DNA of 64,000 nucleotides, taken from contig JACVVK020000338.1 of NCBI GenBank assembly GCA_018292915.2, positions 338,501 through 402,500 of the forward strand, written 5' to 3'. The DNA comes from Batillaria attramentaria. Its lineage: Eukaryota; Mollusca; Gastropoda; Batillariidae. The notes under the pieces are model-generated. The model was not told where the DNA came from. It searched no databases and saw nothing but the letters and a program-made list of their open reading frames with translations. The position numbers and the translations under genes are program-made. Shown here one piece after another: positions 9,554-21,830 of the stretch; positions within the stretch are counted from its first letter, which is position 1; each line of letters starts with the position of its first letter.

Positions 9554-10052
9554 AGTTACCGTTGGAATATCATATTAGCTACAACAGTATCTACATCAGG
9601 AAAAGTGTCGCCGACAGCCACGAAGAAGTGACTACGTAAATCCTGTCTTCGTGGGACTGTTCGCCTTCTTGGTTTTTTTTTATATACTAAACTCATAAGT
9701 ATTCTCTGTCTTTAGAGCCACATTCTTAAACAAATAGTGAATACTTTGTATACTTTTCTTGACTGAGAGCACTGACAGGGTGTTTTTCATTAGTCGAGCT
9801 TTAGTAACCGTGATAGTCGGTTGGAAACCTCGCACCTCTTTCTCTTTGTTTGTATGGGGAAATACATGTTAGTGTGATTGTACTTGTATGGGGTAATAAA
9901 TGTTTAGTGTGATTGTACTTGTATGGGGTAATAAATGTTTGTATGATTGTACCCCTGTGTAACTGTGCACGATTGTGTGTGGTATGTACGTGAATGTGAT
10001 AGTGAGTGTGAATGTGTGTTTACGCGGAACGCAGGACAGGATCGTGACAATT
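9554..10052 (+). mobile_element. Solo LTR-c, U1
   Basis: It is nearly identical to LTR-b but has an internal 35-bp tandem duplication around 9884-9940 (TGTATGGGGTAATAAATGTT twice). The left and right junctions are the same as for LTR-b, so the D-LTR-inverted D module itself was duplicated. Confidence 0.8.
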
Positions 10053-10626
10053 GTATTGGCAGGAAAAATGTGACCCGTTCTGACAATAGGGACCATTGGC
10101 AGGAAAACTTTCAATGCGTGTTTGTGTGGTTGATTTGATATAGACACATCGAATGATGTCAAGAAAACCGCGATTTAATCAGCCCATTAAAGGAGAAGCG
10201 CGATCTCGCTTGAGAGAGGCAAAAGTGCGCTTTTCTGGCGGTTTCTACACAGACTATTGGCAGGAAAAATGTGACCCGTTCTGACAAAAGGGACCATAAG
10301 TCGAAACTTATCAATTTAGGGATCTACTGGTTATGCAGTTTAATTCAAAATAAGAATGAAAGCTCTACTACAAAAATTGGCAGAGATATCAGCAGTTGAA
10401 ATTGGCTATTCACAAGGCGGCGGTACTGGAAAAGCGCGATCTTGCGCCAAATCACTTCCTTTTCTCACAGACAAGCACATTTGTGTTTGAAACAAGAAAT
10501 AACGCCTTTTTCCTCAAAATTGGCCGATAGAATCGCGGTTCTTTGATTACCATTCCATTCGTTTGTATACACCAGAAAAACGTGCATTACGATTTTTTTT
10601 TCTCCAATAAATGTGAGTAGTAGTAG
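10053..10626 (-). repeat. Inverted D segment 2, U1
   Basis: It is longer than segment 1. It runs through the inverted long part and stops at GTGAGTAGTAGTA, where the T region begins. Confidence 0.85.
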
Positions 10627-11104
10627 GCATGGGCAGCATGACGCTTTCGCTGTGACTTCGCGGAAAAGCACGCGATTTTGGTGGATTTCTAACCGCGGTC
10701 TGTGCTGCGGCTTCTGCAAAGACTTTTATAAATTATACATCAAAAGAAAGCACATTGTCTCCTCTTTTCAACCACTGTACTTGTGTATTTGTGGGCGGCC
10801 GGTGAGATGAGCACGTAGCTGAAATGTAACGCACGTGTTTGAGGGTCGGTTTGCGTTTGACCCCCCTTTTTACGCTACGCCCGAAAAACAGCTGTTTTAC
10901 TCTGTCTCTTTTCCGGGTTACAGCGTGAACGACAGATGTCGTACAGATCTAAATTTGGTACCAAACTAAAGAGGAAAACCTGTAGTTTTATGTTCTTCCG
11001 TTCAAAAATTAACGTAGAAGTCGAAAAAAGGAAGAATACAGTCGCCTTCATCTGCAGTTTTCACGGCATAACATTAAAAAATAACTCGCTGTCGCTGCTG
11101 TCTG
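10627..11104 (+). other. T region, U1: no recognised feature
   Basis: About 480 bp lie between D and the oligo-T tract. It has short open frames only (65 codons at 10613-10810) with no domain I know. It contains CACGTGTTTGAGGG, TTTGACCCCCC and CAGCTGTTTTAC. It is present once per unit and also in the inverted arm. Confidence 0.6.
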
Positions 11105-11310
11105 TTTTTGTTTTGTTTTGTTTTTTTGTTTTTTGTTGTTTTTGTTTTGTTTTTTCTTTCTTTTTCTGCTTTATTGGTATGTGTCTCTTTTTTTTTTCTT
11201 TTTTTTTTTTATTGTTTTGTTTTGGTTTTCTTCCGTTGGTTGATTGTGTACGTATGTTATGTCTATCATATATGTGCAAAATGTGAAAAAAAAAAGAAAA
11301 AAAAAAAGAA
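11105..11310. repeat. Oligo-T/(TTTTG) and oligo-A tract, U1
   Basis: A T/TTTTG-rich stretch is followed, after about 70 bp of mixed sequence, by an oligo-A run. The two sides could pair. Open frames across it are low-complexity and not genes. Confidence 0.85.
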
Positions 11311-11331
11311 CTCAATAGCCAACCAGTTTAA

Positions 11332-11360
11332 CTCTTTGAAATTGCGCTCCGTCGTCAGAG
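11332..11360. mobile_element. 29-bp remnant of palindromic TTAA MITE, U1
   Basis: TTAA at 11328-11331 and 11361-11364 bracket CTCTTTG joined to AAATTGCGCTCC..GTCAGAG. Comparison with 55806-55887 shows the left arm and centre are deleted. Confidence 0.75.
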
Positions 11361-11364
11361 TTAA

Positions 11365-13347
11365 CGTACCTAGACCAATTCCCAGTCGAATGAGATATCA
11401 GGTTAATGTTTGGAGCTTCAAATTACACGAAGGGGCATTTTCAGAGGTATAAAATTTGAAGTATCTCTATCACAATTTCATTATTCTCAGTTTTTCTGTG
11501 TCATAGTATGCACAGACTGTAAAAAACATTTTCAGTTGGACAGAATTCAAAATGTGGCCACTACTCGGCCTCAAAAACATTAGAATAGCGAAACTGTTCC
11601 GTACGGAGCATAGAAGAAAGTAGTGGCAGAAGTATTTTTCTCATTTCTCAGCAACCGTTGATACAAAGGTCACCAAATTTGGTACAGGAATGGTCTATAA
11701 CGGTCTTTTACGTCTCTTAATTTTGATGACCTTGCTAACAAGTCAAGGTCACGGGATTATATTGATTTGTCCATAAACGGATTTTTTTATTTGAAATGTG
11801 GCATTTTCTCAAACCAGAACCACGAGACACACAAAACTTGGTACAATACTTGGCGGTGTAAAGATCTTTTAAAGATCTCATTTTGAATGACCTTGATCTT
11901 TTAAAACAAGATTTTGGGTGAAATTTCAGAAACTGAGATTTTTATTGAATTTGACAACTGCTGAGCACCAGCAACCACCAGAATATAAAGCACTTCGAGT
12001 TTGTAAAACGATATTTGAAACAAACTTATTTGAATGGGCTTCCCCAGAGGTCAAGGTCACATTGGTTTGGAAAAGAAATTCTGGATCTAAAAAAGTGACT
12101 GAAAATTTCGCACCATTACGAATAATGGCAAGGCCTTTCTTACTAATTCAGCACCGTGACCTTTCCAAAATGTCAAGGCCATGTTCACATTTGAAATATA
12201 AGGGTTTCTGGCATTTTATTGATACTAATTTTGTTTATTGTGCGCTCAAAACAGCGATGGTCACATGGATTTGACTTCCGCCGGCGATACTGATGACGGT
12301 AGCTCTGCCCTGTTCCGGATTCTGAGGAAGAGGCACACTCTGACTTGCTAAATTTTGTTCCAGGACATGCTGCCTCAGGTCAACCGATTCCATTAAACAA
12401 ACAGATAAACATGCATGAAAAAACTGAGGTAGGGGTGATCTCGTTTGTCGATATATAACCCTTGGAGGCTCAAGAATACTTCATTTCAAGAAAATCATTT
12501 CATTTGAATCAAATGAGCAAGTAGAGCATATTCATCATTTTCTATTGATATCTGACCTTGACCTTTAGACAAGGTCGTTCAACGGCGCATGTTTAAACCC
12601 TCTTTCATGAGAAATGTCACACTGTGATGAGTTTTGTGTGGTTGGCGTTAATCATTACTTATGCCCGAATACTGTGACCTTGACTATTAGCCGAGGTCAT
12701 TTAAGATGTGTAATCGTTATGATGACCTTTGACTTTGAACTTTTAGAAGAGAATTAGCCCCCCACTTCTGGCACGTTTTAGCTAAGAGTGTGTCTCAGGT
12801 ATGTTTTTCTATAGCGCGGCGGTTCTGTTGGACCTTGTGGGCCTTTGAAGGTCAAGCTGGCAGCCATTTTGAATGACAGTTATCTTGAATATACATGGAT
12901 GTACCTAACACACCCACGCTGTCCTGTCTGTCAATTCTGATATTCTGAAATTCTGAGACTTCAATCAACGATTGTGTGGTCAGTCCTAACTATAGTCACC
13001 CTAAAAGCAGCCAGGATGCTAAGGGATAAAATAAGGTTACCTATATTGCATCTCATTTCTACGTCATTTTTCTCTAATGTCACCAAAATTTACAAACATC
13101 GTAGCAACAACTTTGAAATGAGAAGGATTTTATTTAACATTTCTGATATATTTTGGCCATTTCCTCTATAAAATTTAAGACCATACAGCAGCCTCGTTTT
13201 CGATTCTATCGAGATTTTTTAAAAAAAATTGTCACTCTTCGCGTACAATTTGACACACTATTCATGTATAAATCAACTTCGTGTGTTAGTGTAAAAATTG
13301 TATACCTCCCCCAAACGACGCTGTGCCCGATTTGAACTCAGCTACAT
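11365..13347 (+). repeat. AGGTCA-rich flank between U1 and U2
   Basis: This is the full flank, from the TTAA after the MITE remnant to block A. Added half-sites in its left part are at about 11727 (TGACCTTG), 11743-11752 (TCAAGGTCAC), 11888, 12048-12060 (AGGTCAAGGTCAC) and 12157. An open frame of 118 codons at 11918-12274 is interrupted in U2 and has no known domain, so I do not call it a gene. Confidence 0.85.
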
Positions 13348-14134
13348 TCGTGATACGAACACCCATACATCATAAATGCAACATATAACAAACATTTTGC
13401 AAACATTTGGTAAATCTTTTGCGCGGCAAGAATGACAGAAAATTTCGCAAAAACACTCTTTCACTCGCAACTTCCTGGCGTTGCGGCGCTACACCGAGGC
13501 CTTTCAGCAACCCAGTGAACCCAGTACTTGTCCGGACTGGACCGCCCTACACAAAGGGCAAATACTTCGGTAATAGTGACAACCAGCGTCAGAATGGCTG
13601 TTTGACGGTTTTCCGCTCATCAGCTACATCCCTGAACAGGAACAGACGTCAGTTTTCGTTTACGTCACAATTTATTTCTGACGGAAGCAACATACGCAAT
13701 TTCAGTGGTTGACGTCATCAACCACTGAACAACGCATCATCTACTCTATCAGAATTCTATCATTTCAATTAAAAACACAACTCACTATTATGGCAGGAAC
13801 CAAGGAACCTGTCTATATGACGGACAGTTGTTACGATTTAAATTACAATGAATTTTAAAATACAACAATCTGGTTCCTGACATCCTCTCCCCCCCCCCCC
13901 CCCCCCCCCCCCCCTGGAAAAGTCAAATCTTGAAATTAATTGAAAGAGTTTGTCAACTCTCACAAGAGAGATCTGAATCTGACTCACAGAAGTTGAGTTT
14001 CGAGTACAATACAAAATCGTGATACGAACACCCATACATCATAAATGCAACATATAACAAACATTTTGCAAACATTTGGTAAATCTTTTGCGAGGCAAGA
14101 ATGACAGAAAATTTCGCAAAAACACTCTTTCACT
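13348..14134 (+). repeat. A-B-C-A' block of U2
   Basis: A is 13348-13465, B 13466-13879, the C tract 13889-13914 (26 bases) and A' 14017-14134. Confidence 0.9.
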
Positions 14135-14197
14135 ACTGGATGGATGGTCTGCTGTAAAATCTCTGCTCTATATACATACAACTCGCTGTAAACATGA

Positions 14198-14706
14198 CTA
14201 AGTTGGACACCTAGACAACGCATCAGCTTCTACGTTGGAACAGCCTGCAATGGGTACAACGTGAAAACTGAACTCCTGCAGAGCCAAAGCCCACCGCATG
14301 AGCCTGCTGTTGCGGAGTTTGCTCTCCTGCAAGTATGACAGTGAACGATGATCTGTCTCCAGTGAGAAAGTCCTGCCAAAGAGATATCTGGAAAACTTAC
14401 CCACTGCCCAAACAATTGCGAGACATTCTTTCTCCACCACTGCGTATTTGGTCTCTCTGTCAAGCAACTTCCTGCTAGCATACGCTATGGGATGAAAATC
14501 ACCGTCCTGTGCTTGTTGCAGTAACACTGCTCCCAAACCCGTATTGGAAGCATCAGTCCAAAGTGTAAACGGACGACTGGAAGCATGAGAACAGGGTCAG
14601 ATGATAGAATCAACTGAACGGCCTCCAGAGCTTTCTGACATTCGTGTGTCCATTTGACCTTTGCTGGCTTACCTTTCTTTGTGAGCTCTGTCAATGGAGC
14701 CACCAA
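14198..14706 (-). pseudogene. pol: RT connection and RNase H, frameshifted, U2
   Basis: It has the same two overlapping frames and the same break as in U1. Confidence 0.85.
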
Positions 14707-15391
14707 AGAACTGTAATTTGGAACGTAGCGACGGTAAAACCCCGATCAGCCCCAGAACTGAACGCACCTGTTTCTTCGTCCTTGGGATTTGCAACTGCAA
14801 CATCCTTTCTACCTTTTCAGGCACTGGGCGTAACATACCCTTACCCACTACATGACCGAGAAACGCAAGTTCTCTGAAGCCTGTTTCAACTTTGGAAGGT
14901 CTGGCTGTTAACCCATTTTCACGAAGACGTTGCAAGATTTTGCGTACTGCCTCTGGATGCGATGTCCAATCGACTGTACCGACCAGTACGTCATCAAAGA
15001 AAGATACAGCGTTTAGTTCATCCAAACAAAGTTTTCTCATGAGTCTAGCGAACGTGTCTGGCGCTGAAACCAGACCAAAAGGCATGCGTACGAACTGGAA
15101 CTCCCCTTGTGGAGTCCGGAACGCAGTTTTCGGCCTATCTTCCTCAGCGACCTGTATCTGCCAGTAACCCTTTGCTAGGTCGAGTTTCGTGAAATAGTTG
15201 TACTCACGCAGCTGTGCGAAGAGTTCCTCGACGTCCGGAATCGGCTCCATGTCTGGAACTGTAACTGCATTGAGCTTCCTGAAGTCCAAACAAAAACGAA
15301 TGGAATTATCGGGCTTCTTCACGAGCACGTAGGGAGCACAGCAGGGTGATGAAGACCTCTCGATGACACCCATGGCGAGCATATTGTCCAC
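14669..15391 (-). pseudogene. pol: Reverse transcriptase fragment, U2
   Basis: The translated frame is identical to that of U1, including FFDD and the same frame break after LGL. Confidence 0.88.
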
Positions 15392-16921
15392 TTCCTTCTT
15401 TACCGCGTCGAGTGAAGCGAAGGGAACAGGTTACTGCTTCACCTGGACTGGAACTGACGTCGTCAACTGTATCCAAATGCACCCGCGCTACTGGGTAAGA
15501 TAAAATCTCTCCCCCAAATGCAGTACAGTGACGTATCTCTCCGGTATACTGATCTTCGGACAGAAGCGACTTCCGTACACCCACAGTCGTACAAACCGAG
15601 TCCAATAGAACCTTCACCTCCTGATCATTCAAAGTACCTGAACAGGTTTCCAAAGCGTCATTAACATCTATCGGCTTCTGGAATAATGACGTCACTTTGA
15701 GAGGAAAATGACCGCACGGCTTGTACAATGTACTTACTTCACCACACTGATGACAATTCGACATTGGGATGCATAGACCCACTGACGAAGACTGAGACTG
15801 CTTCTGCTTGGACGGACAATCCTTAGCCCAGTGACCAAACTTCCTGCATGATCTACACTGATTAGAATCAAGATCCGCACTCACCTGAGGCTGAGACTGG
15901 TTGATTCCACCACGACCATGAAATCGACCTCGTCCCCCTCGACCCTGACCTGGACCTCCACGATGAATAGTCGACGACGGTTGAGTCTTTGGGACGACAG
16001 CAGCAGCAACCGAAGTCCATGCGTCATCACCGGCCTTCCTTGCGAACGACTTTCCTGGATTTGCATCCTTGTAGAGATCAGCTTTCTCCGTGATCTCGTC
16101 TACGTTCTTGCATCCAAGCTGCTTAAGGTGTGAAACAATATCTCTGGTACACGATTGAAAGAACTGTTCACGTAAGATTAAATCAGTCAAACCCTCAACT
16201 GACAAATCAAACCACCTGTGAAAATCTCTCTTCATCCGTTCTGTGAAGGAGAGAAAGGTTTCACCCGCTTCTGGTCGTGCAGCTCGAAAACGAGAACGAA
16301 ATCCCTCCTCTGTACACTGAAACTGCCTGAGAAGACCCTCTTTCAAGTCTTTGTTGAGTCTGCCTTAGCAAGAGAAAGAGACTGAAAAACATCTAATGCT
16401 TTTCCCGATAATTTGGACGCTAATACCACAGCCCACTCAGACTCTGGAATACTGCACGCGAGTGCGTGCTTTTCAAATCGAAACAAATATGCATCAATGT
16501 CTGACGACTTTTCGTCAAACTCGAAGAGCTTCAACTTACTCAAATAAGAAATCGAAGCATTCGCCTTAGCTGACTTCTGACTAACTCCAAGGCGCATCCG
16601 TTCCAGTTCTAACTGGTGTTCACGCTCAGCTTGTCTGTCTCTAGCGAACCTTTCAGCTTCCGCATCCTGAACTAGCCTCCTACGCTCAAGCTCACTATCA
16701 TAAAAGTTCGCCAACTTCTCACCTTTCAAGCCCATTCTTTCTCCAAGGAGCAAGACCTCCTCGACTGTGTCGGGTAGACGTGATGTCTCTCCAGCTGACA
16801 TCGCGCCAACCAATTTTGGAGTCACAACCTGAGTCATACCCCGACCAACACCTGCAAACTTTGGAGTAACAGGATCTGCCATAACTACACTCAAAACGAC
16901 GGCGACCACCAGTAACCCCAT
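15306..16921 (-). pseudogene. gag: Gag-protease of gypsy fragment, U2 (frameshifted)
   Basis: A one-base deletion (GTTGAGTC for GTTGGAGTC) near 16356 splits the frame into 192 and 346 codons. It also has the change of an Ala to Asp codon near 16026 shared with U3. The knuckle and the defective protease motif are retained. Confidence 0.85.
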
Positions 16922-17235
16922 ATACTAATTAAACTATCCACCTATATACAAAACAGTGTTCCGTTGAGTGCGTCTGTGAGCCCGCAAGCCCCCATAAAGC
17001 AGATAACGGTTTCTATGTACCACTGAGTACTCACATGCCAACCTGCATCACGTCAGCATGGCTAAAGGTTTCTACATGGTGTGAGCAGTGCGATTGGTCT
17101 ACATCTCGGCTGAGAGGTTACAGCAGACGACTGAAATTGAAAAATGACAGAGAAAGTGCAAGTCAAATTTGCCTGCTAATTCCAACAAGGGAACACAGAA
17201 CAAGGACGAGGACGTTTTCAAAAGGGGGGTCACCA

Positions 17236-17728
17236 AGTTGTCACGACCCTGTCCTGCGTTCCGCGTAAACACACATTCACACTCACTATCACATTCACGT
17301 ACATACCACACACAATCGTGCACAGTTACACAGGGGCATACAAGGGTACAATCATACAAACATTTATTACCCCATACAAGTACAATCACACTAACATGTA
17401 TTTCCCCATACAAACAAAGAGAAAGAGGTGCGAGGTTTCCAACCGACTATCACGGTTACTAAAGCTCGACTAATGAAAAAACACCCTGTCAGTGCTCTCA
17501 GTCAAGAAAAGTATACAAAGTATTCACTATTTTAGTTCCTGATTGTTTAAGAATGTGGCTCTAAAGACAGTTAGAGTATACTTATGAGTTTATTATATAA
17601 AAAAAAAAACCAAGAAGGCGAACAATCCCACGAAGACAGGATTTACGTAGTCACTTCTTCGTGGCTGTCGGCGACACTTTTCCTGATGTAGATACTGTCG
17701 TAGCTAATATGATATTCCAACGGTAACT
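17236..17728 (-). mobile_element. LTR-a, U2 (493 bp)
   Basis: It differs from U1 by one extra A near 17480 and a slightly different A run near 17600. Confidence 0.75.
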
Positions 17729-17814
17729 TCCTGGCGTTGCGGCGCTACACCGAGGCCTTTCAGCAACCCAGTGAACCCAGTACTTGTCCGGACTGGACCG
17801 CCCTACACAAAGGG

Positions 17815-17876
17815 TTAGTTAGTTAGTTATTTAGGGCTTAACGCCGTGCAAGCCACAAAGGCTAATTCGCGGCTAT
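17815..17876. mobile_element. 62-bp insertion, U2
   Basis: The target duplications are 17804-17814 and 17877-17887. It reads GCCGTGC where U1 has GCCGCGC. Confidence 0.75.
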
Positions 17877-18101
17877 TACACAAAGGGCAAATACTTCGGT
17901 AATAGTGACAACCAGCGTCAAAATGGCCGTTTGACGGTTTTCCGCTCATCAGCTACATCCCTGAACAGGAACAGACGTCAGTTTTCGTTTACGTCATAAT
18001 TTGTTTCTGACGGAAGCAACATACGCAATTTCAGTGGTTGACGTCATCATCTACTCTATCAGAATTCTATCATTTCAATTAAAAACACAACTCACTATTA
18101 T

Positions 18102-18191
18102 GGCAGGAACCAAGGAACATGTCTATATGACGGACAGTTGTTGCGATTTAAATTACAATGAATTTTAAAATACAACAATCTGGTTCCTGCC
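18102..18191. mobile_element. MITE-like piece at end of B', U2
   Basis: The 11-bp arms are the same. It reads GTTGTTGCG where U1, U4 and U5 have GTTGTTACG. Confidence 0.5.
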
Positions 18192-20414
18192 AACAACAGT
18201 CTGTGTACAAACCGCCAGAAAAACGCACTTTTGCCTCTCTCAAGCGAGATTGCGCTTCTCCTTTAATGGGCTGATTAAATCGCGGTTTTCTTGACATCAT
18301 TCGATGTGTCTATATCAAATCAACCACACAAACACGCATTGAAATTTTTCCTGCCAATAGTCTGTGTAGAAACCGCCAGTAAACACACTTTCGCCTCTCC
18401 CAATCACCCCTACATTTTTCGTAACAAAAGGCTCTACTACTCACATTTATTGGAGAAAAAAATCGTAATGCACGTTTTTCTGGTGTATACAAACGAATGA
18501 AATGGTAATCAAAGAACCGCGATTCTATCGGCCAATTTTGAGGAAAACGGCGTTATTTCTTGTTTCAAGCACAAATGTGCTTGTCTGTGAGAAAAGGAAG
18601 TGATTTGGCGCAAGATCGCGCTTTTCCAGTACGGCCGCAATGTGAATAGCCAACTTCAACTGCTGATATCTCTGCCAATTTTAGTAGTAGAGCTTTCATT
18701 CTTATTTTGAATTAAACTGCATAACCAGTAGATTGCAGTGATATGTAAATCTCAAAATTGATAACTTTCGACTTATGGTCCCTTTTGTTAGAACGGGTCA
18801 CATTTTTCCTGCCAATAGTCTGTGTAGAAACCGCCAGAAAAACGCGCTTTTGCCTCTCTCAATCAGCCCTACATTTTTCGTAACAAAAGGCTCTACTACT
18901 CACATTTATTGGAGAAAAAAATCGTAATGCACGTTTTTCTGGTGTATACAAACGAATGGAATGGTAATCAAAGAACCGCGATTCTATCGGCCAATTTTGA
19001 GGAAAAAGGCGTTATTTCTTGTTTCAAACACAAATGTGCTTGTCTGTGAGGAAAAGGAAGTGATTTGGCGCAAGATCGCGCTTTTCCAGTTCGGCCGCTA
19101 TGTGAATAGCCAACTTCAACTGCTGATATCTCTGCCAATTTTAGTAGTAGAGCTTTCATTCTTATTTTGAATTAAACTGCATAACCAGTAGATTGCAATG
19201 ATATGTAAATCTCAAAATTGATAACTTTCGACTTATGGTCCCTTTTGTCAGAACGGGTCACATCTTTCCTGCCAATAGTCTGTGTAGAAACCGCCAGAAA
19301 AACGCACTTTTGCCTCTCTCAAGCGAGATCGCGCTTCTCCTTTAATGGGCTGATTAAATCGCGGTTTTCTTGACATCATTCGATGTGTCCTGTATCAAAT
19401 CAACCACACAAACACGCATTGAAATTTTTCCTGCCAATAGTCTGTGTAGAAACCGCCAGTAAACGCACTTTTGCCTCGCTCAATCACCCCTACATTTTTC
19501 GTAACAAAAGGCTCTACTACTCACATTTATTGGAGAAAAAAATCGTAATGCACGTTTTTCTGGTGTATACAAACGAATGGAATGGTAATCAAAGAACCGC
19601 GATTCTATCGGCCAATTTTGAGGAAAAAGGCGTTATTTCTTGTTTCAAGCACAAATGTGCTTGTCTGTGAGAAAAGGAAGTGATTTGGCGCAAGATCGCG
19701 CTTTTCCAGTTCGGCCGCTATGTGAATAGCCAACTTCAACTGCTGATATCTCTGCCAATTTTAGTAGTAGAGCTTTCATTCTTATTTTGAATTAAACTGC
19801 ATAACCAGTAGATTGCAGTGATATGTAAATCTCAAAATTGATAACTTTCGACTTATGGTCCCTTTGTTAGAACGGGTCACATTTTTCCTGCCAATAGTCT
19901 GTGTAGAAACCGCCAGAAAAACGCACTTTTGCCTCTCTCAAGCGAGATCGCGCTTCTCCTTTAATGGGCTGATTAAATCGCGGTTTTCTTGGCATCATTC
20001 GATGTGTCTGTATCAAATCAACCACACAAACACGCATTGAAATTTTTCCTGCCAATAGTCTGTGTAGAAACCGCCAGTAAACGCACTTTTGCCTCGCTCA
20101 ATCACCCCTACATTTTTCGTAACAAAAGGCTCTACTACTCACATTTATTGGAGAAAAAAATCGTAATACACGTTTTTTCTGGTGTATACAAACGAATGGA
20201 ATGGTAATCAAAGAACCGCGATTCTATCGGCCAATTTGGAGGAAAAAGGCGTTATTTCTTGTTTCAAGCACAAATGTGCTTGTCTGTGAGAAAAGGAAGT
20301 GATTTGGCGCAAGATCGCGCTTTTCCAGTTCGGCCGCCTTGTGAATAGCTAATTTCAACCAGAGACTATCCACATCTCTGTGTATGGTACTCTGTTTCAA
20401 TTTAGCCAGACCTA
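18192..20414 (+). repeat. Direct D array of U2: four subrepeats
   Basis: It has the same layout as U1. The right end contains the extra 42 bp 20359-20400 flanked by TTTCAA repeats. Confidence 0.85.
20359..20400. other. 42-bp insertion with TTTCAA repeats, U2 only
   Basis: TTTCAA at 20353-20358 and 20395-20400 flank CCAGAGACTATCCACATCTC and following bases. The other units read TTTCAACTTAGCC here. Confidence 0.6.
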
Positions 20415-20878
20415 AGTTACCGTTGGAATATCATATTAGCTACAACAGTATCTACATCAGGAAAAGTGTCGCCGACAGCCACGAAGAAGTGACTACGTAA
20501 ATCCAGTCTTCGTGGGACTGTTCGCCTTCTTGGTTTTTTTTTATATACTAAACTCATAAGTATTCTCTGTCTTTAGAGCCACATTCTTAAACAAATAGTG
20601 AATACTTTGTATACTTTTCTTGACTGAGAGCACTGACAGGGTGTTTTTCATTAGTCGAGCTTTAGTAACCGTGATAGTCGGTTGGAAACCTCGCACCTCT
20701 TTCTCTTTGTTTGTATGGGGAAATACATGTTAGTGTGATTGTACTTGTATGGGGTAATAAATGTTTGTATGATTGTACCCCTGTGTAACTGTGCACGATT
20801 GTGTGTGGTATGTACGTGAATGTGATAGTGAGTGTGAATGTGTGTTTACGCGGAACGCAGGACAGGATCGTGACAATT
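20415..20878 (+). mobile_element. Solo LTR-b, U2
   Basis: It has the same length and termini as in U1, with one change in the stem region (AATCCAGTC). Confidence 0.8.
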
Positions 20879-21830
20879 GTATTGGCAGGAAAAATGTGAC
20901 CCGTTCTGACAATAGGGACCATTGGCAGGAAAACTTTCAATGCGTGTTTGTGTGGTTGATTTGATATAGACACATCGAATGATGTCAAGAAAACCGCGAT
21001 TTAATCAGCCCATTAAAGGAGAAGCGCGATCTCGCTTGAGAGAGGCAAAAGTGCGCTTTTCTGGGCGGTTTCTACACAGACTATTGGCAGGAAAAATGTG
21101 ACCCGTTCTGACAAAAGGGACCATAAGTCGAAACTTATCAATTTAGGGATTTACATATCACTGCAATCTACTGGTTATGCAGTTTAATTCAAAATAAGAA
21201 TGAAAGCTCTACTACAAAAATTGGCAGAGATATCAGCAGTTGAAATTGGCTATTCACAAGGCGGCGGTACTGGAAAAGCGCGATCTTGCGCCAAATCGAT
21301 AACTTTCGACTTATGGTCCCTTTTGTCAGAACGGGTCACATCTTTCCTGCCAATAGTCTGTGTAGAAACCGCCAGAAAAACGCACTTTTGCCTCTCTCAA
21401 GCGAGATCGCGCTTCTCCTTTAATGGGCTGATTAAATCGCGGTTTTCTTGACATCATTCGATGTGTCTATATCAAATCAACCACACAAACACGCATTGAA
21501 ATTTTTCCTGCCAATAGTCTGTGTAGAAACCGCCAGTAAACGCACTTTTGCCTCGCTCAATCACCCCTACATTTTTCGTAACAAAAGGCTCTACTACTCA
21601 CATTTATTGGAGAAAAAAATCGTAATGCACGTTTTTCTGGTGTATACAAACGAATGGAATGGTAATCAAAGAACCGCGATTCTATCGGCCAATTTTGAGA
21701 AAAAAGGCGTTATTTCTTGTTTCAAGCCCAAATGTGCTTGTCTGTGAGAAAAGGAAGTGATTTGGCGCAAGATCGCGCTTTTCCAGTTCGGCCGCCTTGT
21801 GAATAGCTAATTTCAACTTAGCCAGACCTA
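20879..21830. repeat. Inverted plus direct D segments, U2
   Basis: Inverted D is 20879-21297 and direct D 21298-21830. The switch CCAAATC/GATAAC is the same. Confidence 0.85.

Larger units (their letters stand above)
1..12226 (+). repeat. Macrosatellite unit U1 (12226 bp)
   Basis: The sequence at position 1 recurs at 12227, 24515, 36181, 47876 and 57540, in the same order and with only scattered differences in between. U1 has the full set of parts: flank, A, B, C, A', dead gypsy fragment with LTR, B', four D subrepeats, two solo LTRs with inverted D segments, T region, oligo-T/A tract, MITE remnant and the next flank. The origin is arbitrary because the window starts inside the array. Nothing indicates a host gene. 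Confidence 0.97.
14135..17728 (-). mobile_element. Dead Ty3/gypsy (Gmr1-like) fragment, U2
   Basis: It has the same structure as 1904-5496. LTR-a is 17236-17728 with AACT at its inner end and the TGGTGACCCC site next to it. Confidence 0.9.

Noticed and set aside
8139..10052. LTR-b and LTR-c considered as the missing 3' LTR of the gypsy fragment.
   Set aside because: They are on the opposite strand, differ from LTR-a in several segments, and lie beyond B'.
10936..11286. A phenylalanine- and valine-rich frame across the oligo-T tract resembling a membrane protein.
   Set aside because: The hydrophobic part is only translated TTTTG repeats and changes frame with each homopolymer length.
11918..12274. 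A 118-codon frame in the flank, also seen in U3-U5.
   Set aside because: It is frameshifted in U2, lies in AGGTCA-rich non-coding sequence and resembles no protein I know.
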